Positions 56,479 through 64,000 of a stretch of 64,000 nt of DNA are shown here, piece after piece. Numbering within the stretch: position 1 is the stretch's first letter; each line of letters begins with the position of its first letter. A program made the translations under genes and the position numbers. This DNA comes from Fusobacterium varium (GTDB lineage Bacteria; Fusobacteriota; Fusobacteriia; Fusobacteriales; Fusobacteriaceae): NCBI GenBank assembly GCA_002356455.1, contig AP017968.1, forward strand, positions 930,001-994,000, given 5' to 3'. The notes under the pieces were generated by a model. That model ran no database searches, was not told the origin of the DNA, and worked only from the letters and a program-made list of their open reading frames with translations.

Positions 56479-56841
56479 ATGAAAAAAAGTTTTATAATTT
56501 TAGGAATGATATTAACTATTGCAGGATGTGGAAAAGAGATTGAAAAAAATGAAAAAAAAGAAGAAAAAATAAAAATCGAGCAGAATATTCCAGCAAATGA
56601 AAAAGAATTAGTAACTTTTAAAAGAGAAGATAATAAAGAAATAATAACTTTAGAATCTTCAAACTATTTTGAAACAGGAATATTGACAATTGGAAATAAG
56701 AAAATAGAAATGATAGAAGCTGTAAGTGGTTCAGGAGTTAGACTTGTTTCAAAAAATAATGAGATAGAAGTACATTTTAAAGGAAAAGAAGGTATCTTGT
56801 CACTAGATGGAAAAGATATTAATTTAACTGTAGAAGAGTAA
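56479..56841 (+). CDS. Small uncharacterised lipoprotein
   Basis: A 120-residue lipoprotein, lipobox LTIAGC (Cys17), then a short charged helix (KEIEKNEKKEEKIKIEQ) and a strand-rich domain (ETGILTIGNKKIEMIEAVSGSGVRLVSKNNEIEVHFKGKEG). The second half resembles MliC/lysozyme-inhibitor-type domains (GxGxRY..NxEIxxHxKGxEAxL): SGVRLVSKNNEIEVHFKGKE is close to that consensus, although the usual membrane-bound C-type lysozyme inhibitor cysteines are absent. AGGAGG precedes the ATG. Confidence 0.7.
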   Translation: MKKSFIILGMILTIAGCGKEIEKNEKKEEKIKIEQNIPANEKELVTFKREDNKEIITLESSNYFETGILTIGNKKIEMIEAVSGSGVRLVSKNNEIEVHFKGKEGILSLDGKDINLTVEE

Positions 56842-56912
56842 AAAAATATAAAATACCATAATATATTTGTTGGTTATCAGTAAAAATTAGAAAATAAACA
56901 GGAGTATTTGAT

Positions 56913-56959
56913 ATACCTCCTTCATCTTATATTATTTTAAGATGGAGGAGGTATTTTTT
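56913..56959 (+). terminator. Strong terminator after the lipoprotein gene
   Basis: ATACCTCC (from 56913) and adjoining CATCTTA pair with TAAGATG and GGAGGTAT, followed by six T residues. Confidence 0.88.
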
Positions 56960-57108
56960 ATGAATAAATTAATAAATAAGTAAAAATTTTTTTATGAGAA
57001 AATAGCAATTAAGAATTGACAAAATGCAAGGGCCTATTTCTTGTATGCAACCAAGAAGTGTGATAATATTTTTTTACAGGAATAAAATATAGCTAGGAGG
57101 GATACATA

Positions 57109-57855
57109 ATGGCAGAACTTACAAAAGAATGGCTTAAAAAGAAATTAAAACAAATATTAAAGGGGATTGATGAATCAGAACAAGATGATTATAATTGGTA
57201 TTTAGATATTTTATGGGAAGACTTTGAAAATGAAGATGATTCAATAGGAGTTATAGAGGAATATTTTGCAAAAGAGGCAGTGAAGTATGAAGAACTGCAT
57301 CCATTTATGCGTGAGATAGTAAAAAAAATAACAGAACTAAATGAACCAGAGGATGAAGTTTCATTAGATGGTGAATCTGCTGGAGGTTCATTTTTTGCAA
57401 CAGAATTGGCTTTGGTTAATAAGGAGGATGTACTTCTTTATGCAGAACTTTTTCAAAGTACAGATCCAGATCATGAGGAACCAAGTTATTTTGAGGAGAG
57501 TTTTGTTCGTATAATAAAAAAATATGGTTGGAATAGTGTAATATATCCACTGTTGTATGCACATAGTTTTGTTCATGGACAGCATAATCTTGAGATAATC
57601 ACAATAGAAGATGCAGAAAAGTTAACTGAATTTCTTAAAAAAGATGGTAATTTAGATGAATTTTTAAGAGGATTGGCAGAATGGACAAATAAATACAGTT
57701 ATTATGATTATCAACTTGAAAATGTATTTAGAGTTTTACTAGATGGAGCATTAAATTTAAAAGATGATAAAGAAGTAGAGGATGCAGTTGAAAAATTTAC
57801 AGCTATAACAGCAGAAGGAAATATTCCAAAGGAAGCTGATTTGAAAAATAAATAA
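57109..57855 (+). CDS. Uncharacterised acidic protein of 248 residues
   Basis: Not recognised. Soluble and acidic, helical at both ends (EWLKKKLKQILKGIDESEQD; DKEVEDAVEKFTAITAEGN), with a central strand-rich region rich in aromatic residues (WNSVIYPLLYAHSFVHGQHN). No signal peptide. AGGAGGG 7-8 nt before the ATG. It stands alone; immunity-type function has been considered for such proteins but nothing here proves it. Confidence 0.65.
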   Translation: MAELTKEWLKKKLKQILKGIDESEQDDYNWYLDILWEDFENEDDSIGVIEEYFAKEAVKYEELHPFMREIVKKITELNEPEDEVSLDGESAGGSFFATELALVNKEDVLLYAELFQSTDPDHEEPSYFEESFVRIIKKYGWNSVIYPLLYAHSFVHGQHNLEIITIEDAEKLTEFLKKDGNLDEFLRGLAEWTNKYSYYDYQLENVFRVLLDGALNLKDDKEVEDAVEKFTAITAEGNIPKEADLKNK

Positions 57856-57889
57856 AAAATTGTAAAATACTTTGTAAAAATAAAAGTCA

Positions 57890-57930
57890 AAAACCTTCTG
57901 GATAAAATGTTATTAATCTAAAAGGTTTTA
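57890..57930 (+). terminator. Probable terminator
   Basis: AAAACCTT (57890-57897) pairs with AAGGTTTT (57922-57929) with partial pairing between; short T-run. Confidence 0.5.
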
Positions 57931-58179
57931 CTATTTGAATTATTTAAATTTGAGTTTTATTTCAAGTTTAAAAATTCTGATATTATTTTTATAAAATGAG
58001 ATAGTTTTATTTTTTTATGTATTTTTGAATCATATCTTCATTATATATAAGTTTCCATATAAATATCTTCTATTGTTTAATTGATTAATTTTAAGTAAAT
58101 TACTTCATAAAAATGTAATTTATTTTAGAAATTTGATTTTATGTTATAATAGGATGATAAAATAATAAAGGGGAGAGGT

Positions 58180-58707
58180 ATGAAACTAAAATCAAAGATA
58201 CTCATATTTTTATTATTTATAGTAATATGTGGAATAATTATGCCACAGAAATTTTCTATGCCTGTAGAGAATGGGACTAGGAGAGATTATAATCAAAAAA
58301 GTTTTTGGTATTACCCATGGGGAAAGTCTATAACTCACAAAGGAGTAGATATATTTGCTAAATCTGGAATAAATGTATTAAGTTCTACAATGGGATTTGT
58401 TATATATGAGGGAAATATAAAATCAGGAGGGAATGTTGTATTGATACTTGGGCCTAAATGGAGATTGCATTACTATGCTCATTTAAAAACTATTGATACA
58501 AAAAGATTTTCTTTTGTAAAAAGGTGTGAGAAGATAGGAAGTGTAGGAGATACTGGAAATGCAGCAGGCAAACCTCATCATCTTCATTATTCAATAGTTA
58601 CATTGATTCCATATCCATGGCTGAAAGATGATTCAAGACAGGGGTGGAGAAAGATGCTGTACCTGAATCCAATAGAGTATTTAAATAATGCAGAAAATTT
58701 GAAATAG
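58180..58707 (+). CDS. M23-family (LytM) peptidase
   Basis: Secreted or membrane-anchored murein endopeptidase-like protein, 175 residues. N-terminal hydrophobic anchor (ILIFLLFIVICGIIM), then an M23 core: HKGVDIF (zinc His and Asp), LHYYAHL (catalytic His) and HHLHYSI (last zinc His), all intact. Probably cleaves peptidoglycan cross-links; no activating or partner gene is adjacent. GGGGAGAGG precedes the ATG. Confidence 0.92.
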   Translation: MKLKSKILIFLLFIVICGIIMPQKFSMPVENGTRRDYNQKSFWYYPWGKSITHKGVDIFAKSGINVLSSTMGFVIYEGNIKSGGNVVLILGPKWRLHYYAHLKTIDTKRFSFVKRCEKIGSVGDTGNAAGKPHHLHYSIVTLIPYPWLKDDSRQGWRKMLYLNPIEYLNNAENLK

Positions 58708-58775
58708 TTTATTGAGAAAAGAATAAAGAAAAAGTGGTGTATCTTGTTATTAAGCAGGAGTTATAAATTTCAATC

Positions 58776-58804
58776 TTGCATTTTTTGATAAATTAGGATA
58801 TAAT
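58776..58804 (+). promoter_or_regulatory. Promoter of small RNA 2
   Basis: TTGCAT (58776-58781), 17 bp, TATAAT (58799-58804). The region is nearly identical to the promoter of small RNA 1. Confidence 0.88.
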
Positions 58805-58810
58805 TAAGTA

Positions 58811-58878
58811 AGCAATTATTATAAACGGCAAAATACCAGAGAGAACTATCTGTCGCAACCAGATAGTTCTTTTTTTTT
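58811..58878 (+). ncRNA. Candidate antitoxin small RNA 2
   Basis: Predicted 68-nt RNA ending in a perfect 11-bp terminator stem: AGAACTATCTG (58842-58852), loop TCGCAAC (58853-58859), CAGATAGTTCT (58860-58870), then T residues. The 7-nt loop is the exact reverse complement of the loop at 59062-59068 in the neighbouring toxin-like mRNA, so a loop-loop contact in trans is possible. No ORF. Homologous to small RNA 1. Confidence 0.72.
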
Positions 58879-58889
58879 ACCTTTAAATG

Positions 58890-58898
58890 TGGTATTAT
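58890..58898 (+). promoter_or_regulatory. Extended -10 promoter of the toxin-like mRNA
   Basis: TGG followed by TATTAT (58893-58898), the TGn extended -10 form, with no strong -35. Predicted start near 58905. Confidence 0.55.
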
Positions 58899-58948
58899 AT
58901 ACCAGTGTGATGGCTTTAATCCCTTAAAAGAAAGGGGGTATCTTGCTG

Positions 58949-59017
58949 TTGAGAAAATTTAAAATAATTGCGATTGTAATAATATTGTTTTTCCTGATAG
59001 TATATAAAGCCTATTAG
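58949..59017 (+). CDS. 22-residue hydrophobic peptide, candidate type I toxin
   Basis: From TTG 58949 (10 nt after GGGGG; TTG 58943 is the alternative) the peptide opens MRKFKIIAIVIILFFL and ends IVYKAY: basic N-terminus, one membrane helix, short polar end, as in Hok/Fst/Ldr-type toxins. The Shine-Dalgarno is within a small hairpin (CCCTT/AAGGG). The mRNA 5' end (58902-58915, CCAGTGTGATGGCT) can pair over 14 nt (two G-U) with 59040-59053 after the stop. This double masking is typical of type I toxin mRNAs. Confidence 0.72.
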   Translation: MRKFKIIAIVIILFFLIVYKAY

Positions 59018-59052
59018 GTAAAACCACTGTTATGAAATAAGCTGTCACACTG

Positions 59053-59076
59053 GGACTAGGAGTTGCGACCTGGTCC
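59053..59076 (+). other. 3' UTR hairpin of the toxin-like mRNA, complementary to small RNA 2
   Basis: GGACTAGG (59053-59060), loop AGTTGCGA, CCTGGTCC (59069-59076): 8 bp with one wobble. Loop bases GTTGCGA (59062-59068) match the small RNA 2 loop in antisense. Confidence 0.72.
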
Positions 59077-59090
59077 TTTTCTAATACAAT

Positions 59091-59123
59091 AAAAAAACTG
59101 CCCTATTAAAGGCAGCTTTTTTT
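59091..59123. terminator. Bidirectional terminator
   Basis: CTGCC (59098-59102), 8-nt loop, GGCAG (59111-59115), with A-run before and T-run after; serves the toxin-like unit and the convergent PTS operon. Confidence 0.88.
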
Positions 59124-59147
59124 ATATTTGAGTTGAGAGCAAGCAAA

Positions 59148-59465
59148 TTAGTTATTTGAGTTATAGTGTTCAATAAGTTTTTTTACTATATCTTCAGCTT
59201 TTTTTACAGCATCTGCTATTTTAACTCTTACTATTTTTTTCCCTTTAAATCTCTCTTCATTTTTAATAGCAACTTCTTTAGTTAAAACTACATAATCTGT
59301 ATTTGTTAAATCAGCTTCTGTGATAACATTTTCAATACCAATACCACCTTGAGTTTCTACTTTTATTTCTACCCCTAATTTTTCTCCAGCTTTTTTAAGA
59401 GCTTCAGCAGCCATATATGTATGAGCTACCCCTGATGGACAAGCTGTAACAGCAACTATTTTCAT
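59148..59465 (-). CDS. PTS fructose-family EIIB component
   Basis: A 105-residue EIIB with the phosphocysteine in VTACPSGVAHTYMAAEAL (Cys9), the hallmark of the fructose-specific IIB family. Last gene of the regulator-IIA-IIC-IIB set. It passes phosphate from IIA to the sugar on IIC. Sugar could be fructose, mannose-like or mannosylglycerate-type. Confidence 0.94.
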   Translation of the reverse strand: MKIVAVTACPSGVAHTYMAAEALKKAGEKLGVEIKVETQGGIGIENVITEADLTNTDYVVLTKEVAIKNEERFKGKKIVRVKIADAVKKAEDIVKKLIEHYNSNN

Positions 59466-59541
59466 TATAATTCCCCCTTATCAAAAATTTTATTAAATTA
59501 TTTACAATGATTAAAATTTCCCATATAACCCTCTATATACT

Positions 59542-60609
59542 CTAATCAAAATCTAATTCTAATTCAAGTTCCTCTTCTTCTTTTTCAGCTTCAATAGCTT
59601 CTTTTAATTCAGATACAGGTTTTTTCATAGTGTTTACCATGACAGCTGTGACAGCAGCTCCAGCAATAGTACCAATGATATATCCTATTTTTCCTTCAAC
59701 TACTGGAAGTACAATCCACCCACCCCATGGAGCGTGATTGATAACATTCATTATAAATCCAATAATATTTCCAACCATACCACCAACAACAATAGATGGA
59801 AGTACTCTTAATGGATCTGATACAGCAAAAGGAATAGCTCCTTCAGAAATTCCAATCATTCCCATAAGTATAGCAGCCTTACCTGCTTCTTTTTCATCTT
59901 GTGTATATTTTTTAGGTGCTAAGAATGTAGCAAGTCCCATTCCAATAGGTGGAGTACATATAGCTATACCAACTCCTCCCATAAGCCATGGATGTTCACC
60001 AACCTGAGTTTGAGCGAACAGAGTAGCAACTTTATTAATAGGTCCTCCCATATCAAATGCAGTCATTCCTCCAAGAATAGCTCCAAGAACAGCTTTACTA
60101 GCATCCTGCATTCCAGTCAGCCATCCATTTAATCCAGCCATCATCAATGCAATAGGAGTTCCTATTATCCACATAACAATTCCACAAGTAATTAAAGTTC
60201 CAAACAAAGGACAGATGAATATTGTTGAAACAGATTTCATACTTGCTGGAAGTTTGATTTTTTTCAATTGATTAACAATAAATCCAGCTAAGAATCCAAC
60301 TATTATAGCACCTAAGAATCCAGTACTATATTGTTGAACAGCAATCCAAGAACCTATCATACCAGGAGCAAGTCCAGGTCTGTCAGCTATTGAGTAAGCA
60401 ATATATCCACCAAGAACAGCAGGGAATATAGTAAGACCAGCAATACCCATATCAGATATATTTTTTAATAGTCCAGAATCAGGAACAGCTCCTTTTCCTC
60501 CCATCATGACAGCTAATGATAAGAGAACTCCTCCTGCTACAATAAATGGCAGCATGTGGCTAGTTCCAAATAAAAGATGTTTTCTAAGTTCAAGTAAAGT
60601 TTTTTTCAT
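59542..60609 (-). CDS. PTS fructose-family EIIC component
   Basis: A 355-residue permease from ATG 60609 (GGAGG upstream; the frame extends to 60627 but that ATG overlaps the site). About nine helices, family signatures HMLPFIVAGGVLLSLA, RPGLAPGMIGSWIA, GGMTAFDMGGPINKVA and EGAIPFAVSDPLRVLPSIVVGG. Ends with a long Glu/Leu/Asp tail. Forms a sugar channel with separate IIA and IIB proteins rather than a fused FruA. Confidence 0.94.
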   Translation of the reverse strand: MKKTLLELRKHLLFGTSHMLPFIVAGGVLLSLAVMMGGKGAVPDSGLLKNISDMGIAGLTIFPAVLGGYIAYSIADRPGLAPGMIGSWIAVQQYSTGFLGAIIVGFLAGFIVNQLKKIKLPASMKSVSTIFICPLFGTLITCGIVMWIIGTPIALMMAGLNGWLTGMQDASKAVLGAILGGMTAFDMGGPINKVATLFAQTQVGEHPWLMGGVGIAICTPPIGMGLATFLAPKKYTQDEKEAGKAAILMGMIGISEGAIPFAVSDPLRVLPSIVVGGMVGNIIGFIMNVINHAPWGGWIVLPVVEGKIGYIIGTIAGAAVTAVMVNTMKKPVSELKEAIEAEKEEEELELELDFD

Positions 60610-60640
60610 TGTTTGTTTCCTCCCCATATTTTTATTTATA

Positions 60641-61081
60641 TTAGTTATTTATTGCATTCATTATTTCTTCTACATTATTAGATTTAGATAAAAATTCTCT
60701 GAAATCATCATCTAATATTTTTTTAGAAAGATTTACAAGGATGTTGATATGCTCATTTCCAGCAGCTTCAGAAGGAATAGCAAGCATAAATATAAATTTT
60801 GCAGTTTCCTGTTCTTCTTCGCTCCACATAATATTATTGCTTAATCTGGCAAATGCAACAGCAGGATATTTTACAGCTGTACTTTTTCCATGAGGCAGTC
60901 CTACTTCATAACCTACAGCAGTTTCTGCAATAGCCTCTCTATCCATCAGAGATTTAAGATATTCTTCATAATTGTCTACAACTCCATCTTCAACGAATAA
61001 TTTTGCCATTTCTTTGATTGCTTCATTTTTGTTTTTCATAGTTTTGTTTAATAAAATACGATTTGCATTTATTAATGCCAT
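60641..61081 (-). CDS. PTS fructose/mannitol-family EIIA component
   Basis: A 146-residue EIIA (PTS_EIIA_2) with phospho-His in EVGLPHGKST. It follows the regulator gene by 11 bp and precedes IIC, so it is part of one transcription unit. AGGGGG precedes the ATG on the minus strand. Confidence 0.94.
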   Translation of the reverse strand: MALINANRILLNKTMKNKNEAIKEMAKLFVEDGVVDNYEEYLKSLMDREAIAETAVGYEVGLPHGKSTAVKYPAVAFARLSNNIMWSEEEQETAKFIFMLAIPSEAAGNEHINILVNLSKKILDDDFREFLSKSNNVEEIMNAINN

Positions 61082-61092
61082 TTTGTTTCCCC

Positions 61093-63153
61093 CTAATTAA
61101 ATAAATTTTTAAATGTTATGTAAATTTCACTAATAGTTTGACAATTTTCTAAGGTATTCAGAAGTTTTACTTCTCTTAGTGTATTGATAAATTCCATTAA
61201 TCCATTCAGATGTTCTCTCTTATCCTTACTTGCAAGAGTAATGAGGAGTTTTACTTTTTCATTTTCAGGAAATTCTACAGGTTCATCTAATAAAAGAATG
61301 CTTATTCCCGTTTTTGATACACTTTCATTTCCTCTGGCATGAGAAAGAATTATTCCTTCTTGTATTACCATATAGCTTCCAAACTTATTGATAAGATCTA
61401 TTATTTCATCAAGATAACTTTCTGATACAATGTTTTCCTCAATGAGTTTTACCCCGCTCATTTTAATTGCCTCTTCCCAGTTATCAGCTTTTTTTCTTTT
61501 CTCTATTCTTGACATGCTGATCATGTCAGTAAACTTTAAAAAACTTGATTTTGAAATATCATCTAATATCTCATTTTTAAAATGTTTTTTCATATCTTTT
61601 ATAAAATTTTCTTCATTATGTATAGTACAATTTCTCTTTGTGAGTTCTAAGAGTTTAGATAATTTTATTTTATTTTTAGATTGTGAAAGATGGAGTGCTT
61701 CCAGCCTTCTTACATCTTCTTTGCTTAATATTGGAGATACTGTTACTACTGGGAGAAGAGTATTTTCCAGATTAGTAATAGTAGTTATTATTAAGTCTAT
61801 ATTTTCCACATTTTTATAAGTTTCCAGCATATTATATGGAATAGTATCTACAATATTTACTGAAAATTTTTCTTGAATGCTTTCAGCTAAAAATTTTGAT
61901 GTACTATATCCTGAACCACACACTATAAGAATGTCTTTGAATACCCTTTTTTTCACTCTTTTAATAGCAAGCTGAAAATGCATTGCTATATATGCAATTT
62001 CTTCATTTGACATGCTCAATCCTTGAAAATCACATTTTTTCCATGCTTCTTCCACCTGAGTCAATATCAGAGGATAACTTTCCTTAAAATCATTATAAAT
62101 CTCTGAACTTAGCTGTATTCCAGTTTTTGCTCTATAAATAGCAGGTTTTATGTGATTGATAAGTCCCTCAAGCAGAGTTTCGTCTTTATCCAGACCAGAG
62201 TATCCAAATTTACTCACTTCTTTAATCAGCTGCATTATAAAAGTTTCTATCTGTACCCAGTTGCCATAAAATGAGTGATCAAAATTAAAAGTGTTGCTTC
62301 CAAGAAAATATTCAGTCAGGGTTAAAAGTTCTCCTTCTGAAAATTCAGAGTCAGTAAGGAATTTTTTTACTGCCAGGTATTCAGGTGTATTTGAAAGAAA
62401 ATTCATATTTTTAATTGTAGTAATTTCATAGTTTTGGTATCTATTAAGCAGTATAAGAATGTAAAAGAACAGAACCTTAAAAGCTTCATCGCTTATATTT
62501 TTATTGTTTTCTTTGAGTATATTTTTTAAAAGTTTATATGCCTTATTGGTAATAATCTTATCAAAGAAGTTATCCATTTCCTTCCAGGGAATAAAAAATC
62601 CATGGTAGTATGTTTTTGTTATGATTATTTCATCATTTTTGAATGTGATATCATAGTTTTTTAAAAGAATATCCAATAGAAGCTTTCTGATATTTCTTTC
62701 ATCCCCTGTAATAGTGAGGCATTTATTATTTTCATTGGAAAGATTTAACATAAATGTTTTTAAATACTTTTTTATACGCTTGATATCATTTTTTAAAGTT
62801 ACAGCACTAACTCCTAAAAATATACTTATATCTTCTATAGTAGTAGGTTCTTTCTTAAAAAGATAAAAGTTGATTATTATTTTTTCTCTTTCATCTTGTG
62901 AAAAACTGTAAAGATATATATTTTCATTTATTTTTTCTACTACTGTATCCAGTGTAGAAGAGAAAGTTATTATACCTTTTTTAATGTTTAATTCTGGAAG
63001 TTTCAATATATTTAAATGATAGTTGCAGTCATCTATTTTATATCTAAGGCTTCTTTCACTTAAATCCATAATTTTTGAATTTTCTTCCAGTGTGTTAATT
63101 TTGTTCTGAGTTATGTTTTTTATGAGATTTAGAATATCTCTAGTCATGGCCAT
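61093..63153 (-). CDS. PRD-containing PTS regulator (MtlR/LicR-type BglG family)
   Basis: A 686-residue activator: N-terminal HTH pair (ILNLIKNITQNKINTLEENSK; TTIEDISIFLGVSAVTLKNDIK), two PRD domains (about 190-400, with HSFYGNWVQIETFIM and ISNEEIAYIAMHFQLAI), an EIIB-like domain with ILIVCGSGYSTSKFLAE (about 405-421) and a C-terminal EIIA-like domain with QEGIILSHARG. Phosphorylation by HPr and the PTS subunits would tune expression of the following IIA-IIC-IIB genes. GGGAGG precedes the ATG. Confidence 0.92.
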   Translation of the reverse strand: MAMTRDILNLIKNITQNKINTLEENSKIMDLSERSLRYKIDDCNYHLNILKLPELNIKKGIITFSSTLDTVVEKINENIYLYSFSQDEREKIIINFYLFKKEPTTIEDISIFLGVSAVTLKNDIKRIKKYLKTFMLNLSNENNKCLTITGDERNIRKLLLDILLKNYDITFKNDEIIITKTYYHGFFIPWKEMDNFFDKIITNKAYKLLKNILKENNKNISDEAFKVLFFYILILLNRYQNYEITTIKNMNFLSNTPEYLAVKKFLTDSEFSEGELLTLTEYFLGSNTFNFDHSFYGNWVQIETFIMQLIKEVSKFGYSGLDKDETLLEGLINHIKPAIYRAKTGIQLSSEIYNDFKESYPLILTQVEEAWKKCDFQGLSMSNEEIAYIAMHFQLAIKRVKKRVFKDILIVCGSGYSTSKFLAESIQEKFSVNIVDTIPYNMLETYKNVENIDLIITTITNLENTLLPVVTVSPILSKEDVRRLEALHLSQSKNKIKLSKLLELTKRNCTIHNEENFIKDMKKHFKNEILDDISKSSFLKFTDMISMSRIEKRKKADNWEEAIKMSGVKLIEENIVSESYLDEIIDLINKFGSYMVIQEGIILSHARGNESVSKTGISILLLDEPVEFPENEKVKLLITLASKDKREHLNGLMEFINTLREVKLLNTLENCQTISEIYITFKNLFN

Positions 63154-63352
63154 ATAACTTCAACCTCCCTCAATATATTTTAAGTATACTTTTCTTTGGT
63201 AATATATTCAAGTAAAATGGTTTTCACTTTTTTTGTGAAAAGAAATATATCAACAGGAATATTTTGAATTTTAAAAAAACTATATGTCTGCTTTTAGTAT
63301 AGATAAAAGAAGAAAAAAATAAAAAATAGATAAATAGTTCCAGTAAGAGAAG
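63154..63352. other. Divergent intergenic region
   Basis: Between the PRD regulator and the ABC-F promoter. It has a small hairpin TTTTCAC/GTGAAAA (63219-63240 region) and otherwise AT-rich sequence; promoters of the minus-strand operon must be here. Confidence 0.4.
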
Positions 63353-63382
63353 ATTGACTTTTTAAAGTAAAATTTGTATAAT
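63353..63382 (+). promoter_or_regulatory. Promoter of the ABC-F resistance gene
   Basis: TTGACT (63353-63358), 18 bp, TATAAT (63377-63382), near consensus; starts transcription about 245 bp before the ABC-F ATG, giving a long leader. Confidence 0.88.
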
Positions 63383-63416
63383 TATTTTAAGAAGCACAAA
63401 AAATGGAGGTGAAGGA

Positions 63417-63437
63417 ATGAAGAAAATTTCTTGCTAA
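63417..63437 (+). CDS. Leader peptide MKKISC of the ABC-F attenuator
   Basis: ATG with GGAGGT 6-8 nt upstream, six codons then TAA. Its position at the 5' end of a leader with competing hairpins is that of a regulatory uORF on which stalled ribosomes alter folding. Confidence 0.7.
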   Translation: MKKISC

Positions 63438-63499
63438 TAATTTAAATGGTATATCAAAAAACATACAGGCGGTCTTACCGTTGATTTTGATGTGCCTTA

Positions 63500-63608
63500 G
63501 CAGGAAAGTTATTCATTTTTTCTCTCATTTATATATACAGAATATTCTTATTAGAATATTTTTTCTGTGATTTTATGAGCTGCAAGAATTAACTTTCTTG
63601 CGGCTTTT
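63500..63608 (+). terminator. Attenuator: antiterminator arm and intrinsic terminator in the ABC-F leader
   Basis: The terminator is GCTGCAAGAA (63579-63588), loop TTAACT, TTCTTGCGGC (63595-63604), then TTTT. The upstream segment GCAGGAAAGTTA (63500-63511) is complementary, with one G-U, to TAACTTTCTTGC (63590-63601), which covers the loop and 3' arm, so the two structures exclude each other. A second hairpin (AATATTC/GAATATT) lies between. Confidence 0.82.
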
Positions 63609-63632
63609 ATTAATTTCACAGGAGGGATGTGT

Positions 63633-64000
63633 ATGTCACTTATAAATATATCTAACTTGACATTTGCTTATGATGGTAGTGTAGACAGCATTTTTAAAAA
63701 TGTGTCTTTTCAAATAGATACAGATTGGAAATTAGGGTTTACTGGAAGAAATGGAAGAGGTAAAACTACTTTTTTAAATCTTTTATTAGGAAAATATGAA
63801 TATAAGGGAAGTATTTCAGGTGGAGTTATATTTGAATGTTTTCCATTTGAAATAAAGAATAAAACTTTAAAAACAATAGAAATAATAGATAGTTTAAATA
63901 TTGAATATCAGATGTGGGAGCTTGAAAGAGAGATGTCACTCTTAGATATTTCAGAGGATATACTGCATAGAGAATTTAATACTCTATCTAATGGAGAACA
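63633..64000 (+). CDS. Lsa-type ABC-F ribosome-protection ATPase (partial)
   Basis: The right edge cuts the gene; 122 residues are present. MSLINISNLTFAYDGS, the Walker A GRNGRGKTTFLNLLLGKYEY and a signature beginning NTLSNGEQ match antibiotic-resistance ABC-F proteins of the Lsa group, which displace lincosamide, streptogramin A and pleuromutilin from ribosomes. ATG 63633 has GGAGGG 7 nt upstream; in-frame ATG 63627 is too close. Expression appears attenuated by the leader. Resistance spectrum is inferred from the family. Confidence 0.9.
   Translation, partial: MSLINISNLTFAYDGSVDSIFKNVSFQIDTDWKLGFTGRNGRGKTTFLNLLLGKYEYKGSISGGVIFECFPFEIKNKTLKTIEIIDSLNIEYQMWELEREMSLLDISEDILHREFNTLSNGE

Overview
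ORGANISM. The DNA is very AT-rich. It combines Gram-negative features (a type V autotransporter with an outer-membrane beta-barrel, lipoproteins) with a low-GC, clostridia-like gene repertoire: purine-rich Shine-Dalgarno sites, intrinsic terminators, PRD-type PTS regulators and an Lsa-type ABC-F protein. With a Cas13c-type effector, this points to Fusobacterium, probably the larger-genome varium/ulcerans/mortiferum side. The genus is inferred from gene content; no rRNA or tRNA gene was seen.

LAYOUT. (1) 1-31 kb is ordinary chromosome: end of an ABC exporter, rph-rdgB, hslU, a MATE pump, a NitT/TauT-type ABC importer, a diguanylate cyclase, recJ, a TPR/SLT protein, mutL-rlmH, a TPR lipoprotein, lysS, lrgAB, an AdhR-like MerR regulator with an iron alcohol dehydrogenase, a DJ-1/PfpI gene, a split lysO, galM, and a peptide-binding lipoprotein with an M42 peptidase. 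(2) 29.3-32.4 kb is a minus-strand cluster of uncharacterised proteins. (3) 32.9-37.5 kb is a mannose-family PTS with a SIS-domain protein and a GntR/UTRA regulator, resembling Amadori-compound (fructoselysine-type) operons. (4) 37.4-43.4 kb is an accessory island. It holds a MerR gene flanked by two identical 103-bp copies of the gntR 3' end, a small RNA, CRISPR array 1, a type VI-C cas13c gene, a 27-codon membrane peptide with its own promoter and terminator, and CRISPR array 2. (5) 43.8-46.6 kb is a decayed phage- or plasmid-type replication module with two nonsense-interrupted genes. (6) 46.6-51.4 kb is a possible invertible promoter, a 1277-residue repeat-bearing autotransporter and two HU-like genes. 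(7) 51.5-56.1 kb is a lysine/diaminopimelate operon (lysC-dapA-dapB-dapH-aminotransferase). (8) 56.5-64 kb holds a lipoprotein, an unknown protein, an M23 peptidase, a candidate type I toxin-antitoxin locus with complementary RNA loops, a fructose-family PTS with its PRD regulator, and the start of an ABC-F antibiotic-resistance gene behind a leader-peptide attenuator.

HOW THE PARTS MAY WORK TOGETHER. The Cas13c effector (two RxxxxH HEPN motifs) is sandwiched between two arrays with the same repeat and related leaders. Array 1 ends about 30 bp before the cas13c start, with no promoter evident between, so pre-crRNA and effector mRNA are probably one transcript. No cas1/cas2 is visible. Around this locus, and again near 58.8 kb, lie short highly expressed RNA units encoding tiny hydrophobic peptides whose mRNA 5' ends can pair with their 3' UTRs, a hallmark of type I toxins. 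The 58.8-kb locus adds a neighbouring small RNA whose 7-nt terminator loop is exactly complementary to a hairpin loop in the toxin mRNA. A homologue of that small RNA sits directly upstream of the CRISPR locus. These RNA-level loci are the best candidates for something undescribed here.
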